Assembly: GCA_948443805.1 (NCBI GenBank)
Contig: CAOJUB010000011.1
Span: forward strand, 1 to 58,261
Direction of reading: 5' to 3'
Length of the DNA stretch: 58,261 bases
From: an uncultured Clostridia bacterium
Lineage (GTDB): Bacteria; Bacillota; Clostridia; Oscillospirales; UBA644
Both the position numbers and the translations under genes were made by a program. Below, one piece after another: positions 57,626 to 58,261 of the stretch (its first letter is position 1; each line of letters opens with the position of its first letter). The notes under the pieces were generated by a model. That model was not told the DNA's origin. It made no database searches and saw only the letters and a program-made list of their open reading frames with translations.

Positions 57626-58261
57626 GTGTTTAATAATATCCTGCAGGTAAAGTATACCTACGATCATCTGAATCAGCTGATCCGCGAGGACAACAAGGAA
57701 CGCGGCATAACGATTGTATATACTTATGACGCGAACGGAAACAGGACAAGGCGGGAAGAATATGATTTTAACACCGGAACGCTGTCGGGTAATCCAAAGT
57801 GGATTGACGAGTACGCTACAGTACTTCTTCCTGGAAAGACCAGTTAACGCATATCAACGGCACATTGATTACCTATGACGCAATCGGCAACCCGCTGACG
57901 TATCGTGACGGTATGGTGTTCAGCTGGAAGAATGGCCGCCTGGCGTCGTCGGTTACAACGGCCGACAAAAACCTGTCGTTCCTCTATGACCGGAACGGCC
58001 TCCGGGTGAGGAAAACGGTAAAAACGCTGGGTCTGAATACGTCGGTCGAGCATCACTATGATTACGCCGGCGGAAACCTGATCCGGGAGAGCTACGGCGA
58101 CACCCAATTGTGGTTCATGTATGACGAAAGCGGTTCGCCGGTCGGCTTCCGCCGTCAGGTGGGAACCACTTCCACTCCGTATTACTATGTCAAAAACATA
58201 CAGGGCGATATTGTAGCGATAGCGCGGGGCGGAGACGGCGCGATTCTGGCGCGGTATGCCT
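57626..58261 (+). pseudogene. Longer Rhs core fragment with frameshift, continuing past window end
   Basis: From about 57640 the sequence encodes YD repeats (VKYTYDHLNQLIREDN, ITIVYTYDANGNRTRR). The frame ends at 57847 after YATVLLPGKTS, but one frame over it runs as WKDQLTHINGTLITYDAIGN and continues open through LYDRNGLRVRKTV, LWFMYDESGSPVGFRRQ to the last base. The natural reading TAC-GCN-TAC-AGT shows a single missing base at about 57815-57817. It has no start signal. This is a third, displaced core copy that leads into another core end and presumably another tip beyond the window. Confidence 0.8.
58145..58261 (+). repeat. Rhs core end, repeat copy 3 (partial, diverged)
   Basis: Matches the first 117 bases of copies 1 and 2 with scattered differences (for example ACTCCG for ACGCCG and AAAAACATACAGGGC for AAGAATCTGCAAGGG), then is cut by the window end. 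Confidence 0.9.

Overview
The window reads as chromosome from an endospore-forming, low-GC Gram-positive bacterium, most likely an uncultured gut member of the Clostridia (Oscillospirales-like). The evidence is the spore genes gpr, spoIIP and a cwlD-type amidase, Firmicutes-type ribosome binding sites, promoters that repeatedly show TTGACA-like and TATAAT-like boxes 17 bases apart, and typical clostridial families (MecA, CD1247-type protein, DUF5711, AI-2E exporter, ECF transporter core). The species assignment is inference.

Layout. 1-2750: the end of a surface protein, then a response regulator whose partner histidine kinase is broken and fused by an apparent deletion to the catalytic half of a CotH kinase. 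3000-9100: rpsT, a PTS-type IIC permease, then gpr, spoIIP, a D,D-carboxypeptidase and an RluB-type pseudouridine synthase. 9100-21050: mecA, a methyltransferase, ecfA1-ecfA2-ecfT-truA, DUF5711, CvpA, pgsA, a ClpE-like unfoldase with a BlaI-type regulator, and tmcAL. 21060-27700 (minus strand): a heterodimeric ABC exporter, engB and lon. 27900-32300: tRNA-His, a CPBP protease, DUF4186, a CD1247-type protein, efp, cwlD and an esterase. 32380-41400: feoAB, a GH116 glycosidase, an alanine/sodium symporter, small membrane proteins, a sugar isomerase-like TIM barrel, nrdR and an NTF2-like protein. 41600-53400: a VanY-type carboxypeptidase, an AI-2E exporter, a Gfo/Idh oxidoreductase, a small Cys-rich protein, then (minus strand) a glycosyltransferase, tex, a tandem class II aldolase, rhaB and an M20 dipeptidase.

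53500-58261 is an accessory island beginning at tRNA-Gln. It holds scraps of an integrative conjugative element, then an Rhs/YD-repeat polymorphic toxin locus. A promoter and signal-peptide start are joined out of frame to a truncated Rhs core. Two cassettes follow, each made of a near-identical 307-base Rhs core end, a different C-terminal tip, and one or two AT-rich candidate immunity genes. A third, longer core copy runs off the window end. At least three reading-frame breaks lie in this locus, so it looks like an archive of displaced Rhs tips recombining through the repeated core.

Links between genes: MecA is the usual adaptor of ClpC-type unfoldases; GPR, SpoIIP and CwlD act at different stages of spore formation and germination; RhaB and the class II aldolase form two of the three steps of rhamnose breakdown, with no isomerase in view. 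All calls are from reading translated sequence and family knowledge; no database search was run.
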